Positions 1 through 8,675 of a DNA stretch of 64,000 nucleotides are shown here, in pieces. The stretch comes from Couchioplanes caeruleus. Its GTDB lineage: Bacteria; Actinomycetota; Actinomycetes; Mycobacteriales; Micromonosporaceae. The position numbers were made by a program, and so were the translations under genes. The DNA is taken from contig NZ_RJKL01000001.1 in assembly GCF_003751945.1 (NCBI RefSeq), forward strand, positions 992,001-1,056,000, written 5' to 3'. Positions within the stretch are counted from its first letter, which is position 1, and the number at the start of each line of letters is the position of its first letter. The notes below the pieces were generated by a model. That model ran no database searches. It saw nothing but the letters and a program-made list of their open reading frames with translations, and had not been told where the DNA came from.

Positions 1-359
1 TCTTCCGTGACCACGAGATGTCAGGCTGGGCCAAGGGTGGCTGGACGGCGTTTCTCATCTTTGTGCCGTGGCTGGGTGCCTTGACCTACGTGATTGTCCG
101 GGGTCGGTCCATGAACGAACGGGCGCAGGTACATGCGGCCCAGCGCCACCAGCAGGGACCGTATCCGTACGTTCAGGACGCGGAGTCTCGCGGCGGCGCG
201 GTGAGCATCGCTGACGAGTTGACCAAGTTGGCCGACCTGCGTGACCGCGGAGTGATCTCGGCGGCGGACTACGAGCAGGCCAAGGCCCACGTGCTCGGCC
301 ACACCCCGGCTGCGAACTCCACCCAGCGGGGTGGTCCGCAAGCCGCCCGGACTACGTGA
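1..359 (+). CDS. SHOCT-domain membrane protein, 5' end outside the window
   Basis: The frame is open from the left edge (FRDHE precedes the first ATG at position 18), and the text around it, FRDHEMSGWAKGGWTAF, matches the middle of the PLDc_N/SHOCT membrane family, so the ATG at 18 is internal and the true start lies upstream of the window. One hydrophobic helix (FLIFVPWLGALTYVIV) is followed by a basic stretch, a linker, and a C-terminal SHOCT motif in which short helices flank LADLRDRGVISAADYEQAK. SHOCT is a short oligomerisation domain common at the C-termini of actinobacterial membrane proteins. No enzymatic role is implied. The next gene lies on the other strand. Confidence 0.75.
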   Translation, partial: FRDHEMSGWAKGGWTAFLIFVPWLGALTYVIVRGRSMNERAQVHAAQRHQQGPYPYVQDAESRGGAVSIADELTKLADLRDRGVISAADYEQAKAHVLGHTPAANSTQRGGPQAARTT

Positions 360-530
360 CACCGGCGGTCGAGAGAAGCTCTAGCGGGGCCGCGGTCCAC
401 CGCGGCCCGCCGCGGGGGCACGATGGTCGACGGGGCACGATGGTCGACACGGCTCCACCCTCGGGGATGGGCACACCACGGACCCGGCGGCGATCTCGTC
501 GGGGAGGTGAAGCCACTCACGGACAAGGCT

Positions 531-864
531 TCACCTGTTCGCCTGGCCCAGTAGGTCTTGCAACTTGCCGATGGCGGCCACGATCCGTGGACTGCCGACC
601 AGCGGAGCAAGCGTGACCAGAACCGCGCGTACGGTTTCCGGCTCGATCCCCGCCTCGTCGGCCAGCCCCAGATGGATCAGGTACGACTCGGTCGGCGCGT
701 CAAGCGCGACCAGAGCACGGAGCCGCACGGGGGAGCGCGGTCTGTTCGTCGATGTCGGCCTTGGTGAGCGCGCCGGTGTTCATCTCCGCGAGTGTCTCGA
801 GCAAGGGGCCGCCGTTCTGGGCAAGAGTCCGCAGCAGGGCGTCCGCCTCGGTCTGAGCCGACAT
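531..864 (-). pseudogene. Carboxymuconolactone decarboxylase-like protein, frameshifted
   Basis: Translation from ATG 864, preceded by GGAGGAAGCG, gives MSAQTEADALLRTLAQNGG and runs to TALP. The rest of the family sequence (RLRALVALDAPTESYLIHLG, then GSPRIVAAIGKLQDLLGQ) continues in the next frame to a TGA at 531. Removing one base from the run of five G at 729-733 (plus strand) would restore a single 110-residue protein, the usual length of small CMD-family proteins. No CxxC peroxidase motif is present, so it is not AhpD-like. The break is either a genuine mutation or a homopolymer sequencing error. It lies just downstream of the GH15 gene on the same strand, with about 100 nt between them. 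Confidence 0.7.
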
Positions 865-961
865 CGCTTCCTCCGCTTCGTCGAACAGCGCAACGGATTT
901 GTGCGCCGCCGGTATCAGCGTGTCGAGGGCGGCGGTGCCGTTCGTGGTGCGGGTCTCGGTC

Positions 962-2809
962 TCAGGTGGTGTCCGGTGCCCTGCGGTCGAGTCGGCGGTT
1001 CAGGCTGATCGCCGCGTCGATGAGCGCCAGGTGAGTGAACGCCTGCGGGAAGTTGCCGACCTGCTCGCCGGTCAGCGCGATCTCCTCCGAGTACAGGCCC
1101 AGATGGTTGGCGTAGGTGAGCATCTTCTCGAAGACCATTTGTGCCCGGTCGACCTGCCCGGCCAGCGACAGGGCGTCGACGTAGGCGAACGTGCACAGCG
1201 AGAAGGTCCCCTCCGATCCCCGCAGCCCGTCGGGCGAGGCGGCCGGGTCGTAGCGGTACACCAGGCTGTCGGTGACCAACTCGGCGTCCATCGCGGCCAG
1301 CGTGGACAGCCACATCGGGTCGGTGGGGGTGACGAAGCCGACGCGCGGCATCCGTAGCAGCGCGGAGTCGAGGACGTCGGTGTCGTAGTGCTGCCGGAAG
1401 GCCCGGCGTTCCTGGCTCCAGCCTCGGGTCATGATCTGGTCGTAGACGGCGTCCCGTTCCGCCCGCCAGCGACCGACGGCGGCGGGACGCCCGTGCGCGG
1501 TCGCGAGCCGGATGCCGCGGTCGAACGCCACCCAGCACATCAGCCGCCCGTACGTGAAGTCCTGGCGGCCGCCTCGGGTCTCCCAGATGCCCTCCTCCGG
1601 CTGGTCCCAGTTGTCCGTGAGCCAGTCCAGCACGTCGCAGATCCGTCGCCAGCCCTGGTGACCGGCGGGCTGCCCGTGCCGGTCGGCGACGTAGATGCTG
1701 TCCAGTGCCTCGCCGTAGATGTCGAGCTGGAGCTGCCCCGCGGCGCCGTTGCCGATGCGGACCGGGCCCGAGCCCCGGTACCCCTCCCAGTGGTCGAGGG
1801 TCTCTTCCGTGAGATCGCTCGACCCGTCGATGCGGTACATGATGTTCAGCGGCCCGCCGCCGTCCTTGTCGACCCGCTCCTCCACCCGCTCCCGCAACCA
1901 CCGCCCCAGCGCCGCGGCCTCCTCCCGGAACCCCATGCCGAGCAGCGAGTACACCGAGAACGAGGCGTCCCTGACCCAGGTGTAGCGGTAGTCCCAGTTC
2001 CGTTCGCCACCGACCTGTTCCGGCAGCGCTGCCGTGGGCGCCGCCACCAGCCCACCGCTCGGCGCGTACGTCATGAGTTTCAGCGTGATCGCCGAACGGT
2101 GCAGCGTCTCCCGCCATCTCCCGGCGTAGGTGGATTGCGCGAGCCAACGCTTCCAGTACCCGACGGTCTCGTCGAACAGTCGCCGCGCCTCCACCGTCGG
2201 CACCTGCCGCGGCGCCGCCCGGACGCCGGTGTCCAGGACCAGGCCACGAGTCTCGCCCGCCACCAGCTCCACCTCGGCGTGCACGTCACCGTCGGAGTCG
2301 ACCCAGATCTCGGTCTCTCGCCCGTCGTCCGGATCACGGATGAGGTCGACGGTCAGCGCCGTACGGTCGCCCCGGAACTGGACTCCCTGCGCCCACTGGC
2401 GCGTCTGATGCCGCTCACGCCCGTAGTCGAAGCGTGGGGCGATCTCGACGTCGAAGGTGATCCGCCCGCGCACGCAACGTACGGTGCGGACGAGACGATG
2501 GCTCTCGGAGGCGGCCCTGCTCGCCACGGGCATGAAGTCGACCACCTCGCCGACGCCCGCCTCCGTCAGGAACCGGGTGACGAGCACGGCGGTGCCGGGG
2601 ATGTACAGCTGCTTCCTGGTGAAGGCCTCGGCGGTGGGCCGGATCCGGCAGTGGCCACCGTGGCCGTGGTCGAGCAGGGCGCCGAAGATGCTCGGCGAGT
2701 CGAACCGCGGAGCGCAGAACCAGTCGACGGTGCCGTCGGTGGCAACCAGCGCCGCGGTCTGCAGGTCGCCGATCAGGCCGTGGTCAGCGATGAGCGGATA
2801 CTCGGACAT
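962..2809 (-). CDS. Glycoside hydrolase family 15 protein (glucoamylase/trehalase-like)
   Basis: This 615-residue protein opens with the GH15 signature (LIADHGLIGDLQTAALV, then GTVDWFCAPRFDSPSIF). The (alpha/alpha)6 barrel portion carries GGERNWDYRYTWVRDASFSV and GIWETRGG, and the typical ending with TGEQVGNFPQAFTHLALI. Actinobacterial members of this group include trehalases and alpha-glucan hydrolases. Substrate cannot be settled from sequence alone. There is no signal peptide, so it is cytoplasmic. The start at 2809 is supported by GGAAGGGCCGACCC before the ATG. A small membrane-protein gene lies 16 nt upstream on the same strand and probably shares the transcript. Confidence 0.88.
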   Translation of the reverse strand: MSEYPLIADHGLIGDLQTAALVATDGTVDWFCAPRFDSPSIFGALLDHGHGGHCRIRPTAEAFTRKQLYIPGTAVLVTRFLTEAGVGEVVDFMPVASRAASESHRLVRTVRCVRGRITFDVEIAPRFDYGRERHQTRQWAQGVQFRGDRTALTVDLIRDPDDGRETEIWVDSDGDVHAEVELVAGETRGLVLDTGVRAAPRQVPTVEARRLFDETVGYWKRWLAQSTYAGRWRETLHRSAITLKLMTYAPSGGLVAAPTAALPEQVGGERNWDYRYTWVRDASFSVYSLLGMGFREEAAALGRWLRERVEERVDKDGGGPLNIMYRIDGSSDLTEETLDHWEGYRGSGPVRIGNGAAGQLQLDIYGEALDSIYVADRHGQPAGHQGWRRICDVLDWLTDNWDQPEEGIWETRGGRQDFTYGRLMCWVAFDRGIRLATAHGRPAAVGRWRAERDAVYDQIMTRGWSQERRAFRQHYDTDVLDSALLRMPRVGFVTPTDPMWLSTLAAMDAELVTDSLVYRYDPAASPDGLRGSEGTFSLCTFAYVDALSLAGQVDRAQMVFEKMLTYANHLGLYSEEIALTGEQVGNFPQAFTHLALIDAAISLNRRLDRRAPDTT

Positions 2810-2825
2810 GGGTCGGCCCTTCCGG

Positions 2826-3050
2826 TTATGCCATGCTCTCGCGCTCCGCCGAGGTGCCGGTGGTCACCGAGACCGGCTCTGTCGCGGTCTCCGTGGTGAC
2901 GCCGCGGACGCGGTGCGACGAGCGTTTCCGCGCCGCGACAGTGATCACGCCGGCGGCCGCGACGGCCCCGACGACGAGGGCCTTGCCGACGGGGCCGGTG
3001 CGGCGCTGTGCCTTCCTGCCCAGCAGGTGCCTTCTGCTTGTCCTGGTCAT
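2826..3050 (-). CDS. Small single-pass membrane protein
   Basis: The product is about 74 residues. The start at 3050 (MTRTSRRHLLGRK) is chosen because GGAGG lies 5 nt before this ATG; longer readings add residues without a ribosome binding site. A basic N-terminus is followed by one hydrophobic helix (GKALVVGAVAAAGVITVAA) and a Thr/Glu-rich tail. It is not recognised as a named family. It sits immediately upstream of the GH15 gene in the same direction with 16 nt between them, so the two are likely co-transcribed. Confidence 0.6.
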   Translation of the reverse strand: MTRTSRRHLLGRKAQRRTGPVGKALVVGAVAAAGVITVAARKRSSHRVRGVTTETATEPVSVTTGTSAERESMA

Positions 3051-3129
3051 TGCGGCCTCCCTAAACCCCGCTGATGCCAGCATCCGCCGCACGCCGGGAC
3101 CGGCCTTCATCCGCGCCGAGTGAACTGGC

Positions 3130-3402
3130 CGTCAGCGGCGCACCGGCCCACGGGTGGTTCAAGTACTTCGACGTCGGCTACTCCCGCCGCCTGCCCTCGG
3201 CCGTCGACCCCAGGCCGCCGCCATGCTCCGCGCAACTGCCGACCCGCACCGCCGATGCAACGCGGTCGTGATCGACGAGTTCGAACGCGGCTTCAGCGCG
3301 GTCAGGCCGCAACATCATCGCCCACCTGCACGCCTACGGCATCAGCGTCTGATTGGCCGAGTTCGGCGGCCTGGTCAACCTGAGCGACACAGCGCCGCCC
3401 TA
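3130..3402 (+). pseudogene. Serine recombinase (resolvase) remnant
   Basis: Three reading frames in succession match the catalytic domain of actinobacterial large serine recombinases. FKYFDVGYSRRLP is in the first, RPQAAAMLRATADPHRRCNA and VVIDEFERGFSA in the second, and IIAHLHAYGISV followed by LAEFGGLVNLSDT in the third. In the third frame the conserved Trp of the family's VWLPE motif is replaced by a TGA stop. The piece is short, has at least two frameshifts plus the nonsense change, and ends where IS-A copy 1 begins. It is a dead fragment. Confidence 0.7.
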
Positions 3403-3404
3403 CG

Positions 3405-4496
3405 CTAGTGTGCTGCGCCGGAAATTCGCCTACAAAATCGGGCGAGTGATTCGAGGATCTCTTCGGCGGTCTTGGTCCAGATGAACGGTCGCGGATTGCT
3501 GTTCCAGTCGGCGATCCAGGACCGGATGTCGGCTTCCAGGGCCTGGACGCTGTTGTGGGTGCCGCGGCGGATCTTCTGGTCGGCGAGGAAGCCGAACCAG
3601 CGTTCGACCTGGTTGATCCAGGACGAGCCGGTCGGGGTGAAGTGCATGTGGAAGCGGGGATGTTTCGTCAGCCAGGCCCGGATGGCGGGGGTTTTGTGGG
3701 TGCCGTAGTTGTCGCAGATCAGGTGCACGTCCAGGTCGGCCGGGACGGTCTTGTCGATGGTGATCAGGAACTGTTTGAACTCGGTCGCGCGGTGCTGGCG
3801 GTGCAGTTCGCTGATGACGGTGCCGTCGGCGGTGTCGAACGCGGCGAACAGGCTGGTGATGCCGTTGCGGTGGTAGTCGTGGGTGCGGCGTTCGGGCATG
3901 CCGGGCATCATCGGCAGGACCGGCTGGGAGCGGTTGAGGGCCTGGATCTGGGACTTCTCGTCCACGCACAGCACCACGGCTCGTTCGGGCGGATGATGGT
4001 AGAGGCCGACGACGTCGACGACTTTCTCGATGAACTGCGGGTCGGTGGACAGTTTGAACGTCTCAGCCCGGTGCGGCTTGAGGCCGAAGTCGCGCCAGAT
4101 CCGGCCGATCGTCGACTTCGACAGCCCGGACTTCTCCGCCATCGACGCGCGTGACCAGTGAGTGGCGTTACGCGGTGTCTGTTCCAGGGTGGCGACGACG
4201 ACTTCTTCGACCTTGTCCAGGGCGATCGACGGCGGCCGGCCCGGACGTTGTTCATCGATCAAACCGTCGAGACGTTCGGCCAGGAACCGCCGCCGCCACT
4301 TACCCGCAGTGGACAGGTGTACGCCCAGAGCCGTTGCTACATCAGTGTTCGCGGCACCTTCGGCGCACGCCAGGATGATCCTCGATCGCACAGCGAGGGC
4401 CTGCGAAGACTTCGCCCGACGCGACCACCGGGTCAACGTCGCGCGTTCCTCATCGGTCAACACCAGCGGTGCAGTCGGGCGCCCGGTACGTGCCAT
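3405..4496 (-). CDS. IS630 family transposase (IS-A copy 1)
   Basis: This DDE transposase of about 363 residues has an N-terminal helix-turn-helix region ([20 protein letters not shown]), a second HTH ([14 protein letters not shown]), then the catalytic core with Asp in VLCVDEKSQ, Asp in [11 protein letters not shown] and Glu in [11 protein letters not shown]. It mobilises its own element by cut-and-paste at TA dinucleotides. The ATG at 4496 is preferred to a TTG one codon earlier. The stop codon TAG is not encoded by the element: its TA is the target duplication and its G belongs to the flank. Confidence 0.93.
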   Translation of the reverse strand: MARTGRPTAPLVLTDEERATLTRWSRRAKSSQALAVRSRIILACAEGAANTDVATALGVHLSTAGKWRRRFLAERLDGLIDEQRPGRPPSIALDKVEEVVVATLEQTPRNATHWSRASMAEKSGLSKSTIGRIWRDFGLKPHRAETFKLSTDPQFIEKVVDVVGLYHHPPERAVVLCVDEKSQIQALNRSQPVLPMMPGMPERRTHDYHRNGITSLFAAFDTADGTVISELHRQHRATEFKQFLITIDKTVPADLDVHLICDNYGTHKTPAIRAWLTKHPRFHMHFTPTGSSWINQVERWFGFLADQKIRRGTHNSVQALEADIRSWIADWNSNPRPFIWTKTAEEILESLARFCRRISGAAH

Positions 4497-4544
4497 CAAC
4501 CCACCCTACACCGACTTATCAGGCGAATTTCCGGCGCAGCACAC
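3408..4544 (-). mobile_element. IS630-type insertion sequence IS-A, copy 1
   Basis: This 1137-bp element is bounded by perfect 24-bp inverted repeats (GTGTGCTGCGCCGGAAATTC then GCCT) and by TA at 3406-3407 and 4545-4546, the target duplication expected of IS630/Tc1 elements. It is identical in protein sequence and length to the copy at 36013-37149 (inverted relative to it), so transposition is recent. The pre-insertion site reads CTAG. It separates the serine recombinase remnant from the IS110/LysRS chimera. Confidence 0.95.
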
Positions 4545-4583
4545 TAGCGGCGCAGCTGCGCTGCTACGTACCCGAGACGGTCG

Positions 4584-5291
4584 ATGAGACGTGGGGCCGG
4601 CTGCGGCATCTCGGTGCTCGACGTGCGCAAGGAGATCATCCGCCGCGGCCGGACGAGGCCCTGCATGCGCATCGTCCGGCTGTTGTTCGCCGCACTCAGC
4701 GACCCGGCCGGCGTGACCGCGCACCGCCTCGGTGCCCTGGAACGAGTCGCACTGATCCTGCACGACTGGCTCGAGACCCACCGCCGGCTGGCCGATACCG
4801 AGACCCGGATGACGGCGGTCTTGGACCAGCTGCAGCTGACCGAGCTGGTCACCTCGATCCCCGGCCTGTCGACGACCGGCGCCGCGGCGAGCCTGGCCGA
4901 GACCGCCAACCCGAACCGGTTCGCGACCGCTCGGGCATTGGTCAAACACGCCGGTCTGGCGCCGCGGGAGAAGCTGTCGGGCACGTTCGTCGGCCGCACG
5001 AAACTGACCGGGCAAGGCCAGTTCTGCAAAGCCCAGGTATGTAGGCGGTGCGTGCGGCTGCTGGCGGCCGGGCTCGACGAGCACTGGTCGCTGGAGGGGC
5101 TGACGACGCTCGTGTATGGCGTACCCAAGGTCATGGCCGGCCTGTCGCCGGACACCAAGCCAACGCCGGAGCTGAAGATGACGCAGCGCTCGTTCTTCGT
5201 GCTGGTGTACCGGCTACTGATCGGCAAGGAGACCGGACCGCGGCTGCCCACGCTCCTGCTGGCGGTGCGGGCGGACCGCATCCGTCCCTGA
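4584..5291 (+). pseudogene. Chimeric ORF: IS110 transposase fragment fused to class I lysyl-tRNA synthetase C-terminus
   Basis: Residues 25 to about 150 match the C-terminal half of IS110/IS116/IS902 transposases (GVTAHRLGALERVALIL, LVTSIPGLSTTGAAA, ALVKHAGLAPREKLSGTF). After LTGQGQ the sequence abruptly becomes the C-terminus of an actinobacterial class I lysyl-tRNA synthetase (WSLEGLTTLVYGVPKV, TPELKMTQRSFFVLVYRLL, TGPRLPTLLLAV). The DEDD domain of the transposase and about 85% of the synthetase are missing, so neither function can survive. The join is near 5035-5050. The reading frame is open throughout, which would make this an attractive but misleading single protein in an automatic annotation. 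Confidence 0.75.
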
Positions 5292-5368
5292 TCGGCGGCT
5301 GACCGCCGCGAGACACCATCGGGTGGTGCGGCACCCACCGCACCACCCGATTCCGCCTGCGGCGGTGC

Positions 5369-6133
5369 CTACTTCCCGGCCAGCTTGCCGAGGTCGACGA
5401 CCTCGTCCGCGGCCGGCTTCTCGATGTCGTCGAACGTCTCGCCGAAGTCGCTGAACACCAGGGCGGATCCGCCCTTGCCGGTCAACCGGAGGGGGTAGGG
5501 CTCTCCGGTCGTCGCGATGTAGAGCGTCGAGTCGGGGTCGGCAGCGTCCTTGAGCGCGATGGCCGGGACTCCGTCGATCTCCTTCTCCGCACCCTTGCTC
5601 AACTTGCCCGTGGGCTTGAGGACGGCGTCGACGTCGCCGATGGCGAACAGGTCTTCGAGGGATTTGTCGTCGTCGACGCCGGCGACCCATCGGTCACCGA
5701 TCAACTGGGCCATGCTCTTTCCCTGCTGGGCTCCGGCCGACATGACCCAGAACTTCTCGTTGGGCCGCAGGTACTTCTTGCCCCCGATGACGAGGAGCTC
5801 GACCTCGGCGCCGCCGAAGGACAGCGAGCCGGTGAAGCTCTTCCCGTCGACCTTGAGGTCGATCTCCGTCTTCTGACCGTCCTGGACCATCTTGCCCTTC
5901 GCCCGGTAAGACCCCGCCTCGTCGAGGGCCTCCCGCGCCTGCTTGAGGATCTTGTCCGCGCTCAGCTCCGCGACTCCGGAGGCGGCGGGCGCCGACGACG
6001 CGGCAGGTGCCGACGAAGCGGCGGGCACGGCGGCCGGCTGCGCGGTGTTTGCCTTGCCGTTCTGACAACCGGCGAGCGTCGTAGCCGCGACGGCCAGCGC
6101 GACCAACGCAACTCTGCTGGGCATGCTTCGCAA
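5369..6133 (-). CDS. LppX/LprAFG-like lipoprotein
   Basis: This protein of about 254 residues has a signal peptide ending in the lipobox LAGC, then an Ala/Ser/Pro-rich linker with a tandem repeat ([14 protein letters not shown]). The folded domain (ILKQAREALDEAGSYRAKG, MVQDGQKTEIDLKVDGKSF, KYLRPNEKFW) matches the mycobacterial LppX/LprA/F/G fold, which binds lipids at the outer face of the membrane. A TTG start at 6133 follows GAGGA by 4 nt. An ATG three codons later (6124) is the alternative. It stands alone between mobile elements. Confidence 0.8.
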   Translation of the reverse strand: MRSMPSRVALVALAVAATTLAGCQNGKANTAQPAAVPAASSAPAASSAPAASGVAELSADKILKQAREALDEAGSYRAKGKMVQDGQKTEIDLKVDGKSFTGSLSFGGAEVELLVIGGKKYLRPNEKFWVMSAGAQQGKSMAQLIGDRWVAGVDDDKSLEDLFAIGDVDAVLKPTGKLSKGAEKEIDGVPAIALKDAADPDSTLYIATTGEPYPLRLTGKGGSALVFSDFGETFDDIEKPAADEVVDLGKLAGK

Positions 6134-6412
6134 AGTGTCCTCGTTCCGTGAGGCGGGAATGCCGGGTTTGTACTCTGCCGCGACCGGGGCCTCCGACGCT
6201 TACCTCGTTCGGTCCGTCATGGTCATCGAATGTCGGACCGCGAGGTATGCCTTTGACGATCCGGAGACGCCTACCGGCCGTGACGAATTTCATAACACCG
6301 CGTAGATCACCCGGAGGGCAGGACGGGTAGTGCCGTGGCCTGCTGGTCGGCAGATGATCGGCGAGGGTGGCTGGGGTCGAAGGTGTGGCAGTCCCGGCGA
6401 CGAGGTATACAA

Positions 6413-6510
6413 ACAGGGTTGGGCCTTCGGAGTCGAGCTGATGGTTTAGTCACCTTTGCTCGTATCGAAGGCCCTTCCTCATGTCATCTCGCCACGCCGC
6501 ACGCGAGCAT
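6413..6510. mobile_element. Diverged end of an IS5-type element
   Basis: The stretch with GGGCCTTCGGAG ... ATCGAAGGCCC followed by CATGTCAT and CGCCGCAC has the same layout as the leader of the intact IS5-type element (AGGGCCTTGAGG ... CCTCAAGGCCCT, CATGTCAT, CGCCGCAC at 7471-7560). It is most simply a decayed end of a related element lying just outside the intact one. The surrounding 6134-6569 holds no gene that I can support. Confidence 0.4.
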
Positions 6511-6589
6511 GATCATCGATCTCCGGTGGAGGCGCCGGACGCCTCAACCCCTTATTTATCAGGGTCTAAGTGCCCGTCTGGAAACCGTT

Positions 6590-7468
6590 TCAGGGTCGGT
6601 GATGGCGTGCCAGGCGGCGGCTCATGATGATGATCATTGACCATTGCACGATCGCGGCGTGATGTTCGGGTAGGCGTTCGTAGTCACGTACGGTGCGTCG
6701 GCATCGGCTGATCCAGGACAGAGTCCGTTCCACCACCCAGCGCCGGGGTAGAACGTGGAAGCCGAACTGTCCGGCGAATTTCGCGACGATCGTGACGGTG
6801 ACGCCGAGTGCGGCGGCGAAGTCGACCAGCGTGCCGCTGTAGCCACTGTCGGCCCAGGTCATCGTCACCTTTCGGCAGACGGTGTGTACGGCCCAGAGCA
6901 GGACTCGGCCGGCTTGGCGGTCCTGCACCGAGGCGGCGCTGACCGCGACGACGAGCAGCAGCCCGATGGTGTCCACGGCGATGTGGCGTTTACGGCCGTT
7001 GACCCTCTTGCCGGCGTCGTAGCCGCGGCTGGCCCGGGCGACGGTCTCGGCCGCGCGCACCGACTGTGAGTCGATGATGGCTGCGCTCGGCTCGGGTTCG
7101 CGGCCGGCTGCGGTGCGGACCTGGTCGCGCAGGGTGTTGTGCAGGCGGTTGACGGTGCCGTCGGTGCTCCAGCGGGCGTGGTAGTCGTAGACGGTCTGCC
7201 AGGGCGGGAAATCGGCGGGTAAGGCCCGCCAGACGCAGCCGTTGTGGGCGAGGTAGCGGATCGCGTCGACGATGTCGCGGCGTGAATGCACCGGCCGGCG
7301 CCCGCCGCGACGGCTCGGCTGTCCAGCCGGGATCAGCGGGGCGATGACCTGCCATTCCGCGTCGCTGGTGTCCGACGGATAAAGACGGGCACGGTTGCTT
7401 GGCAGGTGATCGGCGGACACGACAGAGGCGGTGGATGCGCCGGCGCCACCGACCAGGTAGAAAGTCAT
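6590..7468 (-). CDS. IS5 family transposase
   Basis: This 292-residue protein has the N-terminal DUF4096-type region (SDAEWQVIAPLIPAG, DIVDAIRYLAHNGCVWRALP) followed by the DDE core: Asp in IIDSQSVRAAETV, Asp in TWADSGYSG and Glu in RRWVVERTLSW. The length is normal for single-ORF IS5 transposases and no frame break is visible. The ATG at 7468 lacks a clear Shine-Dalgarno sequence. Its leader can form a 12-bp hairpin, which may limit expression. Confidence 0.92.
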   Translation of the reverse strand: MTFYLVGGAGASTASVVSADHLPSNRARLYPSDTSDAEWQVIAPLIPAGQPSRRGGRRPVHSRRDIVDAIRYLAHNGCVWRALPADFPPWQTVYDYHARWSTDGTVNRLHNTLRDQVRTAAGREPEPSAAIIDSQSVRAAETVARASRGYDAGKRVNGRKRHIAVDTIGLLLVVAVSAASVQDRQAGRVLLWAVHTVCRKVTMTWADSGYSGTLVDFAAALGVTVTIVAKFAGQFGFHVLPRRWVVERTLSWISRCRRTVRDYERLPEHHAAIVQWSMIIIMSRRLARHHRP

Positions 7469-7470
7469 AC

Positions 7471-7530
7471 AGGGCCTTGAGGGATCGAGCGTGTTTGGTG
7501 TGGTTACCTGCGCTTCTACCTCAAGGCCCT
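7471..7530 (-). repeat. Inverted repeat in the transposase leader
   Basis: AGGGCCTTGAGG (7471-7482) and CCTCAAGGCCCT (7519-7530) form a perfect 12-bp stem with a 36-nt loop directly upstream of the transposase start. It could be a translational or transcriptional brake on transposition, or a transposase-binding site. Confidence 0.55.
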
Positions 7531-7635
7531 ACCCATGTCATTCAGACGCGCCGCACCGCCTACCCATCGACAGACCCAAGTTTCCAGACGGGCACTAAGA
7601 GCTGTGAGCTGATGAGCCCTTTCGGCCGGGGTCTC

Positions 7636-8097
7636 TCAGCCGGTAACTACCACCCGGACCGGCTCGCCGCTGCGCCCGTCAAGCACCGCCCTGTCGCCTA
7701 GCGGCTGACCAAGGACGACCGTGACGGTGCGCGGATGCCCGAGGGCGAGGCACGTCTCTGTGTCGACGCTGAGATGGAGCCTTTCCAGGATGTTGCGGGG
7801 TTTTCCCTCCAAGACCACGACGACAGCATTTGCCGATTCAAAGGCCTCCGCGTGATAGTCACGTTCGCAGGGACCGTTCCCCGGCGCTTCCCCAGCGAAC
7901 TTCACAGTCAAGCGCGTACCGCTTGCCGTTGTCGTAGCGGATTCGACCTGGGTCCCTGACAGAAACCTGTCCGAAGGCGGTGGCGGCGCAGCAACGGCCG
8001 CGCTCGGCGCGCCGGCAACCTCCTGAGCGGCACCGTCATACCGTGCCAAGGCTTCCTGGGCGTGCTGACGCAGTCCGACGCCCACTCCACGATCCAC
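7636..8097 (-). pseudogene. Exported protein of unknown function, N-terminus cut off by IS-C
   Basis: About 153 residues remain readable. An Ala/Pro-rich linker (SAAVAAPPPPSDRF) is followed by a compact domain (ESATTTASGTRLTVKFAGEA, CERDYHAEAFESANAVVVVL, LGQPLGDRAVLDGRSGEPV) with two Cys. Joining the sequence across IS-C extends the frame upstream as GGGLAGWLWVDRG, which looks like the edge of a membrane helix, so the original start and anchor were probably lost when IS-C inserted 16 nt upstream. The family is not recognised. The GTG at 8097 is only the first available start. Confidence 0.5.
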
Positions 8098-8186
8098 CCA
8101 TAGCCAACCAGCTACAGAGGTTGAATAGCTGAGGTTCGTCGGCGTGGCGGCGTGATAGATCTCGATGGGTTCGGTAGGCCGAAGGG

Positions 8187-8675
8187 ATGAGGTATCCGGC
8201 TGGTGGTGGCATGAACGCGGCAGCCCGGGTCCGGCGTGAGAAGGTTCGGATCCAGGCTGCGGCCATGTTCGCCGAATCCCAAACGACCGCGCAGATTGCG
8301 TCTGAGCTGCGAGTTTCCGAGAAATCAGTACGCCAGTGGCGTCGACGGTGGACGGCCGGCGGGACGGCGGCTCTGGCGTCGGCCGGCCCTGGCGGCTCGG
8401 ACTGCAAACTCTCCGGCGACCAGCAGAAACAGTTGATCGAGATGCTCGATGACGGCCCGGTCGTGCACGGCTGGGACGACGCCCGCTGGACCCTCGCCAG
8501 GGTCGCGGAGCTGATCGAGCGTCGCTTCGAGATCACCTACACGCTGCGCGGAGTGTCGTATCTGCTGCACCGCATCGGCTACAGCCAGCAGGTTCCCACT
8601 CGTCGGGCGATCGAACGCGACCCTCAGGCGATCGCTACGTGGCATCGCCGGCGGTGGCCGTCGGTAAGAGGTTAG
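8187..8675 (+). CDS. IS630 transposase, N-terminal ORF (IS-C)
   Basis: This 162-residue ORF contains two DNA-binding regions: a helix-turn-helix (TTAQIASELRVSEKSVRQW) and a second one with VHGWDDARWTLARVAELIE. It ends at TAG just where the catalytic domain should begin (WHRRRWPSV). The reading continues in the -1 frame in the overlapping ORF. Many IS630 elements use -1 frameshifting to make the full transposase. I see no classical A-rich slippery heptamer in the overlap, so a simple indel mutation is equally possible. An inner ATG (MNAAARVRR) is an alternative start. Confidence 0.8.
   Translation: MRYPAGGGMNAAARVRREKVRIQAAAMFAESQTTAQIASELRVSEKSVRQWRRRWTAGGTAALASAGPGGSDCKLSGDQQKQLIEMLDDGPVVHGWDDARWTLARVAELIERRFEITYTLRGVSYLLHRIGYSQQVPTRRAIERDPQAIATWHRRRWPSVRG

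Larger units (their letters stand above)
6570..7595 (-). mobile_element. IS5 family insertion sequence
   Basis: This 1026-bp element has 16-bp terminal inverted repeats (GTGCCCGTCTGGAAAC at both ends) flanked by TAA at 6567-6569 and 7596-7598. A 3-bp TNA duplication is usual for the IS1031-like branch of IS5. It carries a single transposase gene. It lies between the lipoprotein gene and a truncated gene for an exported protein. Confidence 0.9.

Noticed and set aside
1388..2899. 503-codon plus-strand frame over the GH15 gene
   Set aside because: Antisense shadow; the minus strand has the conserved GH15 signatures.
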